Shown: positions 8,294 to 17,030, counted from the first letter of the stretch. The stretch is DNA of 64,000 nt from Streptomyces sp. A0642 (GCF_004795105.1 NZ_SSBL01000009.1:62001-126000); one strand, 5' to 3'. Translations and numbers: made by a program. The notes: generated by a model not told the origin, from the sequence alone.

Positions 8294-8981
8294 GGCGACC
8301 GGGGGCCACGAGGGCCCGGAGCGCCGGGTACGAGTCGTGCTCGTCGACGACCACCGGATGTTCCGCACCGGAGTACAGGCCGAGATCGGCCGCACCGAGG
8401 AGACCGGGGTCGAGGTCGTCGGCGAGGCCGCCGACGTCGACCAGGCGGTCACCGTCATCACGGCGACCCGCCCCGAGGTCGTGCTCCTCGACGTCCACCT
8501 CCCGGGCGGCGGCGGCGTCGAGGTGCTGCGCCGCTGCGCCCCCTTCATGGGCGCGGTCGAGAACCCGGTGCGCTTCCTGGCGCTGTCCGTCTCCGACGCC
8601 GCGGAGGACGTCATCGGCGTCATCCGCGGCGGCGCCCGGGGCTACGTCACCAAGACCATCACGGGCGCCGACCTCGTCGACTCGGTGTTCCGGGTCCAGG
8701 ACGGCGACGCGGTGTTCTCGCCCCGCCTGGCCGGCTTCGTCCTCGACGCCTTCGCCTCGACGGACGCCCCGCCGGTCGACGAGGACCTCGACCGCCTGAC
8801 GCAGCGCGAGCGCGAGGTGCTGCGGCTGATCGCCCGCGGCTACGCCTACAAGGAGATCGCCAAGCAGCTGTTCATCTCGGTGAAGACGGTCGAGTCCCAC
8901 GTCTCGGCGGTGCTGCGCAAGCTCCAGCTCTCCAACCGGCACGAGCTGACGCGGTGGGCGACGGCGCGACGGCTGGTCTGA
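8277..8981 (+). CDS. LuxR (NarL/FixJ) family response regulator
   Basis: 234 residues: receiver domain with the acidic pair VDDH near residue 24, phospho-acceptor Asp72 in VVLLDVHLP, conserved Thr/Ser in FLALSVSD and Lys in YVTKTI; then a LuxR-type HTH (LTQREREVLRLIARGYAYKEIAKQLFIS...VSAVLRKL). Start ATG 8277 lies inside the end of the kinase gene. It should be phosphorylated by the PspC-type kinase upstream and may act on the divergent PspC-domain gene; the latter is inference. Confidence 0.95.
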   Translation: MNGTTEATGGHEGPERRVRVVLVDDHRMFRTGVQAEIGRTEETGVEVVGEAADVDQAVTVITATRPEVVLLDVHLPGGGGVEVLRRCAPFMGAVENPVRFLALSVSDAAEDVIGVIRGGARGYVTKTITGADLVDSVFRVQDGDAVFSPRLAGFVLDAFASTDAPPVDEDLDRLTQREREVLRLIARGYAYKEIAKQLFISVKTVESHVSAVLRKLQLSNRHELTRWATARRLV

Positions 8982-9010
8982 GCCGGCGCGGTCGCGCCCG
9001 GCCGCTGACG

Positions 9011-9778
9011 TCAGGCCCGTTCCGGGTCGAGCGAGATGTTGAGCTTCTCGCCGATCCGGCGGTAGCCGATCCCGGCGTAGATCCGCTCCACGTCGGCGTC
9101 GCCCGGCTCCAGCCACACCACCCGGCAGCCCCGTGCGAACGCCGTCTCCGTCAGATGGACGGAGAGCGCGGCCCCGATGCCGCGGCGGCGGAAGTCCGCG
9201 GCGACGGCGAGTCCGGCCAGTTCGCTGAGGCCGTCGACGGGGACCGAGCAGCCCCCCGCGCCCGCGGGCGTGCCGTCGACGGTCGCGAGCGCGGCGACCC
9301 CGCCGTCCGTCGCGGCGGTGCGCAGCCACTGGACCGTGCCGGGTTCGGGCTCGCCCGTCCCGCCGTAGCCCAGGTGCTGGACGAGCGCGGCGGCGTCGAA
9401 CTCCGCGTCCGTCGCGGGCTCCGCCATCACCAGGCCGTCCACCGGCTTCGGCGGCAGCAGACCGCCCGGGGCGCAGGCCAGCAGCGGGGCGCGGTTCTCC
9501 TCGGTGAACCCGGCGGCCAGCAGCGCGGGTTCCACCGAGGGCGCCCAGGCGGGCAGGTATTCCAGGCGCGGCATCCGGTCCAGGTCGCGGAACGCCGCGA
9601 TCAGCGCCCCGACTTCGGCGGCCGTCGGCTCGGCCCCCTGGTCGGGGATCGCGTAGTTGGCGTACTTCAGCGACCAGCCGGGGTTGTAGCGGATCGCGAA
9701 CGGGCCGACCCGGACGTGGTCCGGGGAGCGCAGGGTGAGCGTGCGGGCGTGGGTCTGGACGTCGACGTCCATGGGCAT
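9011..9778 (-). CDS. GNAT family N-acetyltransferase
   Basis: 255 residues. The C-terminal half has GNAT motif A, LAGLAVAADFRRRGIGAALSVHLTETAFARGC, with the acetyl-CoA pyrophosphate-binding RRRGIG, and motif B VWLEPGDADVERIYAGIGYRRIGEKL. The N-terminal half (YNPGWSLKYANYAIPDQGAEPT...) is a degenerate second GNAT-like region typical of double-domain actinobacterial members. The acceptor substrate is unknown. ATG 9778 is followed two codons later by a second ATG. It is transcribed in the same direction as the NlpC/P60 gene upstream, 41 bp away. Confidence 0.85.
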   Translation of the reverse strand: MPMDVDVQTHARTLTLRSPDHVRVGPFAIRYNPGWSLKYANYAIPDQGAEPTAAEVGALIAAFRDLDRMPRLEYLPAWAPSVEPALLAAGFTEENRAPLLACAPGGLLPPKPVDGLVMAEPATDAEFDAAALVQHLGYGGTGEPEPGTVQWLRTAATDGGVAALATVDGTPAGAGGCSVPVDGLSELAGLAVAADFRRRGIGAALSVHLTETAFARGCRVVWLEPGDADVERIYAGIGYRRIGEKLNISLDPERA

Positions 9779-9819
9779 GGGTGGGTGTCCTTCGGGCAGT
9801 TGGCTCGGAAGGCGGGAGC

Positions 9820-10887
9820 CTATGCCACCCGGGTCGCGCCCGCGAAGGGCATCTGGTCGATCGGGGCGATGCGGACCGGGGCGCCGGGGCGCGGGGCGTG
9901 GATCATCTGGCCGTTGCCGATGTAGAGGCCGACATGGCTGATGCCCGAGTAGAAGAACACCAGGTCCCCGGGGGCGAGTTCGGAGCGCGAGACGCGCGTG
10001 CCCGCCCCGATCTGCGTGTACGTGGTCCGGGGGAGCGAGACGCCCGCGGAGCGCCAGGCGGCCTGCGTCAGGCCGGAGCAGTCGAACGAGGAGGGTCCGG
10101 TGGCGCCCCAGACGTACGGCTTGCCCAGGGCGGTGTACGCGAAGGCGACTGCCGCGGCGGCACGGGAGTTGGGCGCCTGGGCCGAGCCGCGCGGGGCGCT
10201 GCGGCCGGCGTGGACGCCGCCGCGGCCGCCGTCGGAGGCCGGGGACGCGCCCTCGGAGGCCTCGTACGAGGCGCGGTCGGCGGGGGAGAGGCGGGCGAGC
10301 AGCTGCCGGGCCTCGGCGAGCTTGGTGCGGACCGTGGCCTTGTGCTCCTTCAGGGCCGCCTGGCGGCTCGCGAGCTCCGTCAGCTGACCGGCGGCCTCGG
10401 CGCGGACCTGGGCCACGTCCGCGACCTGGCGCTGAACGGTGCGCACCTCGGTGGCGCGGCGCAGGCCGGCCCGCTCCACGTAGGAGGCGCGCTGGAGGTA
10501 CTGGTCGGGGTCGGAGGAGAGCGCCAGCTGCACGGCGGGGTCGATTCCGCCGGAGCGGTACTGCGCGGCGGCGTACGAACCGAGCGCGTCCCGGGCGGCG
10601 TTGAGGCGTTCGGTCCGGCGGGCGGCCTCGTCGCGCAGGGCGTCCACGGACTTCTCGGCGGCGGCGGCCTTCACCTTGGCCCCGTTGTACTGCTCGGTGG
10701 CGACCTCCGCCTCCCGGTACAGCCGGTCCACCTCGGCCTTCACCTGGGCGGGGGTCGGCGCCGGATCGGCGTGCGCGGATCCCGGCAACGCGGCAGCGGT
10801 CGCGGCCCCGGCGAAGGCCAGTGTCGCTGCGGTGCGGGCAGCAGAGCCGGTGTACGGGCGCCGCTTGGGTTTCCGGTGCGCTGCCAC
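9820..10887 (-). CDS. Secreted NlpC/P60 family peptidoglycan hydrolase (first copy)
   Basis: 355 residues. A signal peptide follows the basic start AAHRKPKRRPYTG, with hydrophobic core AATLAFAGAATAAALPGSAHA. Residues about 40-200 form a long coiled coil (VDRLYREAEVATEQYNGAKVKA...), then a low-complexity linker, and a C-terminal NlpC/P60 domain with Cys270 in SFDCSGLTQAAW, His318 in SHVGLYIG and His330, the expected catalytic set of a cell-wall gamma-D-Glu-diaminopimelate endopeptidase. GTG 10887 is preferred to the longer frame because GGAAGG sits 11 bases upstream and the signal peptide begins there. It is a paralogue of the enzyme at 12998-14152. Confidence 0.92.
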   Translation of the reverse strand: MAAHRKPKRRPYTGSAARTAATLAFAGAATAAALPGSAHADPAPTPAQVKAEVDRLYREAEVATEQYNGAKVKAAAAEKSVDALRDEAARRTERLNAARDALGSYAAAQYRSGGIDPAVQLALSSDPDQYLQRASYVERAGLRRATEVRTVQRQVADVAQVRAEAAGQLTELASRQAALKEHKATVRTKLAEARQLLARLSPADRASYEASEGASPASDGGRGGVHAGRSAPRGSAQAPNSRAAAAVAFAYTALGKPYVWGATGPSSFDCSGLTQAAWRSAGVSLPRTTYTQIGAGTRVSRSELAPGDLVFFYSGISHVGLYIGNGQMIHAPRPGAPVRIAPIDQMPFAGATRVA

Positions 10888-11241
10888 GAGGGCGGGCGTC
10901 CTTCCTCTCGACAGCCCGCCGGGGTCTACCGACGGGCCCGCCCGGTCCGTCGGCGGGCCGCCGACAGGGAGCGGCCCGGCGCCGAACCTCGGCGGGGTGA
11001 CCGGGGAACGCCGCCCGGGTACGGATCGGCACTGTGCCGGCCACCTGGATAGGGACGCTAAACCCGGGACACGGGGAAGAGTTGTCATGACGCTTATTGT
11101 GTGAATTTGGCGTTGCGTTGTCGTCTGGCGATCGGGGAAATTGCATCAGAGTCAGGCAATCGGTACATCTCGCGGTCAGGTGATCACTCACTACCACCTG
11201 GCTGTGAAGTGCTGATATGGCCGGGGCTAGGCTGCGGAACC
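10888..11241. other. Gene-free region between NlpC/P60 gene and small membrane protein gene
   Basis: 354 bp with divergent promoters expected. The half near the NlpC/P60 gene is GC-rich with several inverted repeats (CGGCGGGCCGCCGACGG region around 10945-10965) but no convincing ydaO core. The half at 11085-11215 is AT-richer (CGCTTATTGTGTGAATTTGG, GGGGAAATTGCATCAGAG) and likely carries the promoters. Confidence 0.5.
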
Positions 11242-11595
11242 ATGCGCGTACTCATCGATGTCTTCGTCGCCCTGCACATCATCGGCATCGCCTCCCTGCT
11301 GGGCGGATTCCTCACCCAGATGAAGGCGATGGGTGCGGGTACGGCACGGTTCGTCCCGGCCATGCTGCACGGCGCGCTGACCATGCTCGTCACCGGAATC
11401 GCCCTGGTCGGCCTCGACCAGGCCGACGACCACCCCGTGAACAACGTCAAGATCGGCATCAAGCTGCTGATCCTGGTCGTGATCCTGGGACTCGTCTACG
11501 TCAAGCGCGACGAGGAGAAGGTCGACAAGGGCCTCTTCGCGGCGGTCGGCGGACTGACGATCGTCAACATCTTCATCGCCACGCTCTGGACCTGA
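11242..11595 (+). CDS. Small four-helix integral membrane protein
   Basis: 117 residues that are nearly all membrane: VLIDVFVALHIIGIASLLGGFL, MLHGALTMLVTGIALVGL, KIGIKLLILVVILGLVYV and FAAVGGLTIVNIFIATLWT, with short charged loops (DDHPVNNVKIGIK, KRDEEKVDKG). The His in the first helix (ALHIIGI) and second (MLHGAL) could be functional but no known heme-binding signature is complete. ATG 11242 is the natural start, 46 bases after an AT-rich stretch. The protein type is common in Streptomyces; function not known. Confidence 0.8.
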   Translation: MRVLIDVFVALHIIGIASLLGGFLTQMKAMGAGTARFVPAMLHGALTMLVTGIALVGLDQADDHPVNNVKIGIKLLILVVILGLVYVKRDEEKVDKGLFAAVGGLTIVNIFIATLWT

Positions 11596-11622
11596 GCGAC
11601 CGGCCGCCGGGGCCGGGGGACC

Positions 11623-11696
11623 GGCGCTCGTCTTCGTCGCCCCGCCCCCGAACGGAGCGACCGCACGCCGGGGCCGGGGGCCGCGGGGCGAGCGCC
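11623..11696. terminator. Probable bidirectional terminator hairpin
   Basis: GGCGCTCG (11623-11630) plus GCCCCGC (11639-11645) pair with GCGGGGCGAGCGCC (11683-11696), leaving a bulge on the left arm. It lies between two convergent genes. Confidence 0.4.
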
Positions 11697-11717
11697 TGAC
11701 GCCGGCGGGGCGGGCCC

Positions 11718-12620
11718 CTACGGCGCCGCGTCCCAGTCGACCTGCCGGCCCTCCCGCCGCAGCGCCTCCTCGACGCCCGCCCAGTCCTCGGCCCACTCGC
11801 CCACGCACTCCCGCGTCATCGCCGGATCGGCGGCCACGAGGATGTCCACCCCGGCCGCCCCGGCCCGCTCCTCGGCGGTCGTGGCCGGATCGGTCAGCCG
11901 GTCGACGCGGAGGTAGCGGCCCGCGTCCGAGCCCGAGGTGATCCGCCCGACCACCCCGTACCGGGCGCGCTGCTCGGCCGCCGCCACATCGCCGCGGTCG
12001 GCGGTGGCCGTGACCCGGGGCCGGTACGGACCGGCCCCCACGGGCGCCCCGTCGCCGAGGCCGTAGCGGACCTCCGCCGCGGTCAGCCGCTCGCGGCCCG
12101 TCTCGGCGGCCGACGCGCGCAGCCCGTGGACGTGCAGGGTCTGCTCCTCGGGGCTCCAGGACATGATCCGCTCGGCGTCCCGGTCCTGGATCACGTCCTC
12201 CTCGGCGGCCGTCGCGCCGTCCCCCGCGTCCAGGGCCCGGGCGAGCGCCCGCGCGGACTGGGAGGGGCCGACCGCGCCGTCGGGTCCCTGGTCGATGAGC
12301 ATCGCCACCCCGGCGCACAGGGCCCTGAGCCCGAGCACCGCCGCAGCCGTGAGGCCGTCCGGCCGGAGCTCCGGAGCGAGTTCGGGAAACACGCTCAGCC
12401 GGCGGTGCATGGCGGCGGCCGCGTCCTCGTCCGGCGGCGCGATCTCCCACAGCAGCTCCAGGGCGGCCACGCAGGTGTCCTGGTCCTCCGTGCGCCCCTC
12501 GTCGGAGAGATACCGCAGGAGCACTCCCGCGGTGCGCTCGGCGCAGGCCGCCGAGAACAGCCTGGCCTGGCGGAAGCTCCCGAGGAAGGCCACACCCCGC
12601 ACGCTTTCCAAGATCTTCAC
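11718..12620 (-). CDS. Hypothetical protein, possibly DUF416-like N-terminal region
   Basis: 300 residues from GTG 12620. The N-terminal 150 residues are helical: FRQARLFSAACAERTAGVLLRY, then CVAALELLWEIAPPDED, a spacing that faintly recalls the C-E-R and L-D-L-x-W-E pattern of the DUF416 (E. coli YjaG) family. The C-terminal half is a separate acidic region (EVRYGLGDGAPVG, YGVVGRITSGSDAGRYLRVDRL) without a recognised fold. No signal peptide or membrane helix. The longer in-frame extension upstream is Arg/Thr-rich and resembles non-coding translation. The DUF416 link is a pattern impression only. Confidence 0.7.
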   Translation of the reverse strand: MKILESVRGVAFLGSFRQARLFSAACAERTAGVLLRYLSDEGRTEDQDTCVAALELLWEIAPPDEDAAAAMHRRLSVFPELAPELRPDGLTAAAVLGLRALCAGVAMLIDQGPDGAVGPSQSARALARALDAGDGATAAEEDVIQDRDAERIMSWSPEEQTLHVHGLRASAAETGRERLTAAEVRYGLGDGAPVGAGPYRPRVTATADRGDVAAAEQRARYGVVGRITSGSDAGRYLRVDRLTDPATTAEERAGAAGVDILVAADPAMTRECVGEWAEDWAGVEEALRREGRQVDWDAAP

Positions 12621-12997
12621 GGTCGTCCGCTCCTGCCGGCTGCTCGTCCGGTGTGGGGTGCCCGCCCGGCGCCGGGCGCCTTCCGCACGGTACCCGGCAC
12701 GGGTCGGGCCACGGCCGCGTCCCGTACGTGCGTCCGCCCGGCCCGGTCGTGTCGCCGTTGACCGCACCCTCGAAGCCCTTGACGACCGGCCCGCCCACGC
12801 CGCCGGCCCGGACCCGTCACGCGCGCTTCCGTACGCGGCGCCGCGCGCCCCGCCCGCCGGCGTGCCCGGCGTCGTGATTCCCCGCCGCGGGCGGCACGAA
12901 ACGGCGTCGGCGGCCCCGCGAGGCGCACACCCCGGGCCCGTGGTCCCCGTGCACGAACCCCGCGGGGCAGCTCCGGCGCGTCTGCCGCCGGGGGGTT
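12621..12997. other. Gene-free region between two minus-strand genes
   Basis: 377 bp, uniformly GC-rich. It must hold the 3' region of the riboswitch-controlled NlpC/P60 gene and the promoter of the 11718-12620 gene. Open frames here have no ribosome sites and no recognisable product; nothing else was seen. Confidence 0.5.
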
Positions 12998-14152
12998 CTA
13001 GGCGGGCCGCACGCTCCCGTAGATGGGCATGTAGAAGATCGACTCCTCGCGCACGTTCGCCCCGGGCTTCGGCGCGTGGATCATCATGCCGTCGCCCTTG
13101 TAGATGCCGACGTGGCTGATGTCGTCGTAGAAGAAGACCAGGTCCCCCGGCTGCAGATCCGCCGTGGCGATCCGGGTGCCCACGTTCACCTGGTCCCAGG
13201 TGGTCCGCGGGATGTCGACGCCGGCCGCCTTCCAGGCCGCCTGGGTGAGCCCCGAGCAGTCGTACGAGGCCGGGCCGGTCGCCCCCCAGACGTACGGCTT
13301 GCCGAGCTGCGCCCTGGCGAAGGCCATGACCTTCTCCGCCTTGGTCGAGGCGTCGGCGTCCGCACCCGTGCCGGAGCCCGTGCCCGTCCCGGTGCCCGTG
13401 CCGCTGCCGGCCTCGTCGGCGGCAGCCTTGGCCTCGCGCGCGGCCTGGGCCTTCGCGGCGGCCTGCTTCTTCGCCAGTTCCGCCGCCCTGCGCCTGGCCT
13501 CCGCCTCCTTCTTGCGCTCCAGCTCGGCCAGCCGCGCCTTCTCCTCCGCGGTCAGCTTCGACAGCAGGGCGCGGGCCTCGGACAGCTTCGTCTGGACGTT
13601 CTGCTTGCTGGTGCGCAGCGTCGTCTGCGACTCGGTGAGCGTCTCCAGGCTCACCACGGCCTCGGCCCGCTGCTCGGACGCCTTCGCCTGCTGCGTACGG
13701 AAGTCCGACACGGCGCGCTGCTGCCGCTCGGTCATCCGGTCCATGAGGTGCGTCTGGTCGAAGAACGACTGCGGGTCGTCGGCCAGGAAGAACGTGGCGG
13801 TCGGGGCGAGGGTGCCACCGCGGTACTGGGCGGCGGCGTACGTGCCCAGCGTCCTGCGGGCCTCGTTCAGCTTCTCGGTGCGCTGGGCGACGTCGTCCAG
13901 CAGGATGTCCACCTTGGAGCGCTGCTTGGCCGTCGCCTCCTTCGCCTGGTTGTACTGCTGCGTCGCGGTGCCCGCCTGGCGGTAGAGGTCGTCGACCTTC
14001 TTCTGTACGTCCTCGATGCTGGGCTTGGGGGCCGGTGCGGCCAGTGCGCTCTGCGTGGACAGCAGGGTCACCGACGCCAGTGCGGCCGTCGTGAACCCGA
14101 CGGCGGGGCCGGTACTGCGCAGGGGGGTGCGCGGTTTGCGATGCGATGCCAA
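12998..14152 (-). CDS. Secreted NlpC/P60 family peptidoglycan hydrolase (second copy)
   Basis: 384 residues. Signal peptide with basic start ASHRKPRTPLRSTG and core VGFTTAALASVTLLSTQSALA; coiled coil from about 40 to 250 including an Ala/Lys/Glu-rich helix (ERKKEAEARRRAAELAKKQ); a Gly-Thr repeat linker (GTGTGTGTGSGTG); and a C-terminal NlpC/P60 domain with Cys299 (YDCSGLTQAAW), His347 (SHVGIYKG) and His359. I start it at TTG 14152: GGAAGGAG (14162-14169) directly abuts the in-frame ATG at 14161 with no spacer, but is nine bases before TTG, and the paralogue starts at the same alignment position. A c-di-AMP riboswitch precedes it, so expression should respond to c-di-AMP, a signal tied to cell-wall and osmotic state. 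Confidence 0.93.
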   Translation of the reverse strand: MASHRKPRTPLRSTGPAVGFTTAALASVTLLSTQSALAAPAPKPSIEDVQKKVDDLYRQAGTATQQYNQAKEATAKQRSKVDILLDDVAQRTEKLNEARRTLGTYAAAQYRGGTLAPTATFFLADDPQSFFDQTHLMDRMTERQQRAVSDFRTQQAKASEQRAEAVVSLETLTESQTTLRTSKQNVQTKLSEARALLSKLTAEEKARLAELERKKEAEARRRAAELAKKQAAAKAQAAREAKAAADEAGSGTGTGTGTGSGTGADADASTKAEKVMAFARAQLGKPYVWGATGPASYDCSGLTQAAWKAAGVDIPRTTWDQVNVGTRIATADLQPGDLVFFYDDISHVGIYKGDGMMIHAPKPGANVREESIFYMPIYGSVRPA

Positions 14153-14170
14153 GGCCGGCATCTCCTTCCG

Positions 14171-14335
14171 TGGACCGCCTACCGGGTTAGCTGTCGGGTT
14201 CGGGCGGAACGGAAGGCTGCCCTACGGTCCTGGTGGGGGGTTGTGGACCGATTCACCCCGGTGATGCGTGTGGGTCCCCGGTTCCCGGCTCCACGAGGGC
14301 AGCCCGGATTCGGCGTGGACGCCCGCTCGGCGTGG
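14171..14335 (-). ncRNA. ydaO/yuaA-type c-di-AMP riboswitch
   Basis: Read on the minus strand the leader contains, in order, CGCCGAATCCGGGCTG, CCGGGAACCGGGGACCCAC, CGGGGTGAATCGG, and CCCGACAGCTAACCCGGTAG followed by GCGG. These are the conserved blocks of the ydaO-yuaA riboswitch class, in the right order and ending about 10 bases before the ribosome site of an NlpC/P60 gene. This class binds c-di-AMP and is known upstream of muralytic enzymes (rpfA, NlpC/P60) in Streptomyces. Boundaries are approximate; a covariance search would fix them. Confidence 0.9.
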
Positions 14336-14584
14336 ATCGCCTCTTGGGGGTACGGGCCGCCCGAACGAGCACGCTAGCCAAGACATGGTGCCGCTGTGAA
14401 GGTTGATGTTCGATATGCCCGATACATTTTCGTGACCTGGGCGGATCCGGGTGCGGTGGGCGGGCGGGGCCCGGGATTCCCGGACGCGGTGCGGTCCGGC
14501 GGTCGCTCTGTGTGCGCGGTCGCGGGTGCCTGGTTCGTCACTCCGCACCTGAGTGTCAGTGCGCACGCCTAGACTCGGGAGGCG

Positions 14585-17023
14585 ATGAGCAGCCTCTTTG
14601 ACGACAGCTTCCTGGCCGGCCTCCAGCACACGGAGGAAGGACCCCCGCCGCCCCCCGAGGACTCCGCACCCGAAGTGGTGCCGGAGGGCCTCTTCGCGGG
14701 CGTGTTCGAGGGGCCCCCGCCGCCCCGCGACGCGTACTACCGCGACGGGGCCCACCGCCCCGTGATCGACGCGGCCGCGCTGCTCGAAGGGCTGAACACC
14801 GAGCAGCGCGCGGCCGTCGTACACGCCGGGTCCCCGCTGCTCATCGTCGCCGGCGCCGGTTCGGGCAAGACCCGCGTGCTGACCCACCGCATCGCCCACC
14901 TGCTGGCCGAGCGCGGGGTGCACCCGGGCCAGATCCTGGCGATCACCTTCACCAACAAGGCCGCCGGCGAGATGAAGGAGCGCGTCGAACAGCTCGTCGG
15001 GCCCCGGGCCAACGCCATGTGGGTCATGACGTTCCACAGCGCGTGCGTACGGATCCTGCGCCGCGAGTCGAAGCGGCTCGGCTTCACCTCCTCGTTCTCG
15101 ATCTACGACGCGGCCGACTCCAAGCGGCTGATGGCCCTGGTCTGCCGGGATCTCGACCTCGACCCGAAGCGCTTCCCGCCGAAGTCGTTCACGGCGAAGG
15201 TCTCGAACCTGAAGAACGAGCTGATCGACGAGGAGACCTTCGCCGGCCAGGCGACGGACGGTTTCGAGAAGACCCTCGCCCAGGCGTACGCGCTGTACCA
15301 GGCCCGGCTGCGCGAGGCCAACGCCCTGGATTTCGACGACATCATCATGACGACGGTGCACCTGCTCCAGGCGTTCCCGGACGTCGCGGAGCACTACCGC
15401 CGCCGCTTCCGCCACGTCCTCGTCGACGAGTACCAGGACACCAACCACGCCCAGTACACCCTCGTACGGGAACTGGTCGGCCCGGCCGGTCCCGAGAACG
15501 GCCCGGCGGAGCTGTGCGTCGTGGGTGACGCGGACCAGTCGATCTACGCCTTCCGCGGCGCGACCATCCGCAACATCCTCCAGTTCGAGGAGGACTACCC
15601 CGACGCCACGACGATCATGCTGGAGCAGAACTACCGCTCCACGCAGACGATCCTGTCCGCGGCCAACGCGGTGATCGAACGCAACGAGAGCCGCCGCCCG
15701 AAGAACCTGTGGACCAACGCGGGCGCCGGCACCAGGATCACCGGATACGTCGCGGACACCGAGCACGACGAGGCCCAGTTCGTCGCCGACGAGATCGACC
15801 GGCTCACCGACGCCGGGGACGCGAAGGCGGGCGACGTCGCCGTCTTCTACCGGACGAACGCCCAGTCCCGTGTCTTCGAGGAGATCTTCATCCGCGTCGG
15901 ACTGCCCTACAAGGTGGTCGGCGGCGTGCGCTTCTACGAGCGCAAGGAGGTCAGGGACGTCCTGGCCTACCTCCGGGTCCTCTCCAACCCCGAGGACACC
16001 GTCCCGCTCCGGCGCATCCTGAACGTGCCCAAGCGCGGCATCGGCGACCGCGCCGAGGCGATGATCGACGCGCTGTCGATGCGCGAGAAGATCTCCTTCC
16101 CGCAGGCACTGCGCCGCGTCGACGAGGCGTACGGCATGGCCGCCCGCTCGGCCAACGCCGTCAAGCGGTTCAACACGCTGATGGAGGAGCTCCGCACGGT
16201 CGTGGAGTCCGGCGCCGGACCGGCGGTCGTGGTGGAGGCCGTCATGGAGCGGACCGGCTATCTCGCCGAACTCCAGGCGTCCACCGACCCGCAGGACGAG
16301 ACCCGCATCGAGAACCTTCAGGAACTCGCCTCCGTCGCCCTCGAGTTCGAGCAGGAGCGGGCGGAGGACGAGGGCGCGGGCACCCTGGCCGAATTCCTGG
16401 AGAAGGTCGCGCTCGTCGCCGACGCCGACCAGATCCCCGACGAGGACGAGGACGGCTCCGGCGTCGTCACGCTGATGACGCTGCACACCGCCAAGGGCCT
16501 CGAGTTCCCGGTGGTCTTCCTGACCGGCATGGAGGACGGCGTCTTCCCGCACATGCGGGCGCTGGGCCAGGTCAAGGAGCTGGAGGAGGAGCGCCGCCTG
16601 GCGTACGTCGGCATCACACGCGCCCGTGAGCGGCTCTACCTCACCCGGGCTGCCATGCGCAGCGCCTGGGGCCAGCCCTCGTACAACCCGCCGTCGCGGT
16701 TCCTCGAGGAGATCCCGGACCAGCACCTGGAATGGAAGCGCAAGGGCCCGATGGCGGCCGCGGCCGGACCGACGTCGGGCATCACCTCATCGCTCTCCGC
16801 GTCGCGCGCTCGCTCCGGCCCCTCGGGCTTCGCGACCCGTCGCACCTCGGACAAGCCGACGATCACGCTGGTGGCCGGCGACCGGGTGACCCACGACCAG
16901 TTCGGTCTGGGCACGGTGACGGCGGTCGAGGGCATCGGGGACCAGGCGAAGGCCACGGTCGACTTCGGCGACGAGCGCCCGAAGAAGCTGCTGCTGCGGT
17001 ACGCACCGGTCGAGAAGCTGTAG
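14585..17023 (+). CDS. pcrA: ATP-dependent DNA helicase UvrD/PcrA
   Basis: 812 residues, a superfamily 1A 3'-to-5' helicase used in repair and replication restart. Visible motifs: Q motif LNTEQRAAV, Walker A GAGSGKTR (about 90-96), Ia ITFTNKAAGEMKERV, motif II LVDEYQDTNHAQ, III VVGDADQSIYAFRGA, IV LEQNYRS, V TLMTLHTAKGLEFPVVFLTGMEDGVFPH, VI EERRLAYVGITRARERLYLT. The C-terminus (GDRVTHDQFGLGTVTAVEGIGDQAKATVDFGDERPKKLLL) is the RNA-polymerase-binding Tudor-like domain typical of PcrA. ATG 14585 has no strong Shine-Dalgarno but lies at the family start. A hairpin terminator follows. Confidence 0.97.
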   Translation: MSSLFDDSFLAGLQHTEEGPPPPPEDSAPEVVPEGLFAGVFEGPPPPRDAYYRDGAHRPVIDAAALLEGLNTEQRAAVVHAGSPLLIVAGAGSGKTRVLTHRIAHLLAERGVHPGQILAITFTNKAAGEMKERVEQLVGPRANAMWVMTFHSACVRILRRESKRLGFTSSFSIYDAADSKRLMALVCRDLDLDPKRFPPKSFTAKVSNLKNELIDEETFAGQATDGFEKTLAQAYALYQARLREANALDFDDIIMTTVHLLQAFPDVAEHYRRRFRHVLVDEYQDTNHAQYTLVRELVGPAGPENGPAELCVVGDADQSIYAFRGATIRNILQFEEDYPDATTIMLEQNYRSTQTILSAANAVIERNESRRPKNLWTNAGAGTRITGYVADTEHDEAQFVADEIDRLTDAGDAKAGDVAVFYRTNAQSRVFEEIFIRVGLPYKVVGGVRFYERKEVRDVLAYLRVLSNPEDTVPLRRILNVPKRGIGDRAEAMIDALSMREKISFPQALRRVDEAYGMAARSANAVKRFNTLMEELRTVVESGAGPAVVVEAVMERTGYLAELQASTDPQDETRIENLQELASVALEFEQERAEDEGAGTLAEFLEKVALVADADQIPDEDEDGSGVVTLMTLHTAKGLEFPVVFLTGMEDGVFPHMRALGQVKELEEERRLAYVGITRARERLYLTRAAMRSAWGQPSYNPPSRFLEEIPDQHLEWKRKGPMAAAAGPTSGITSSLSASRARSGPSGFATRRTSDKPTITLVAGDRVTHDQFGLGTVTAVEGIGDQAKATVDFGDERPKKLLLRYAPVEKL

Positions 17024-17030
17024 CGGGCGG

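Noticed and set aside
10888..11060. c-di-AMP riboswitch upstream of the first NlpC/P60 gene
   Set aside because: Core GGGGTGAATC and GACAGCTAACC blocks are not present, so it was not annotated as a feature; only recorded as a weak finding.
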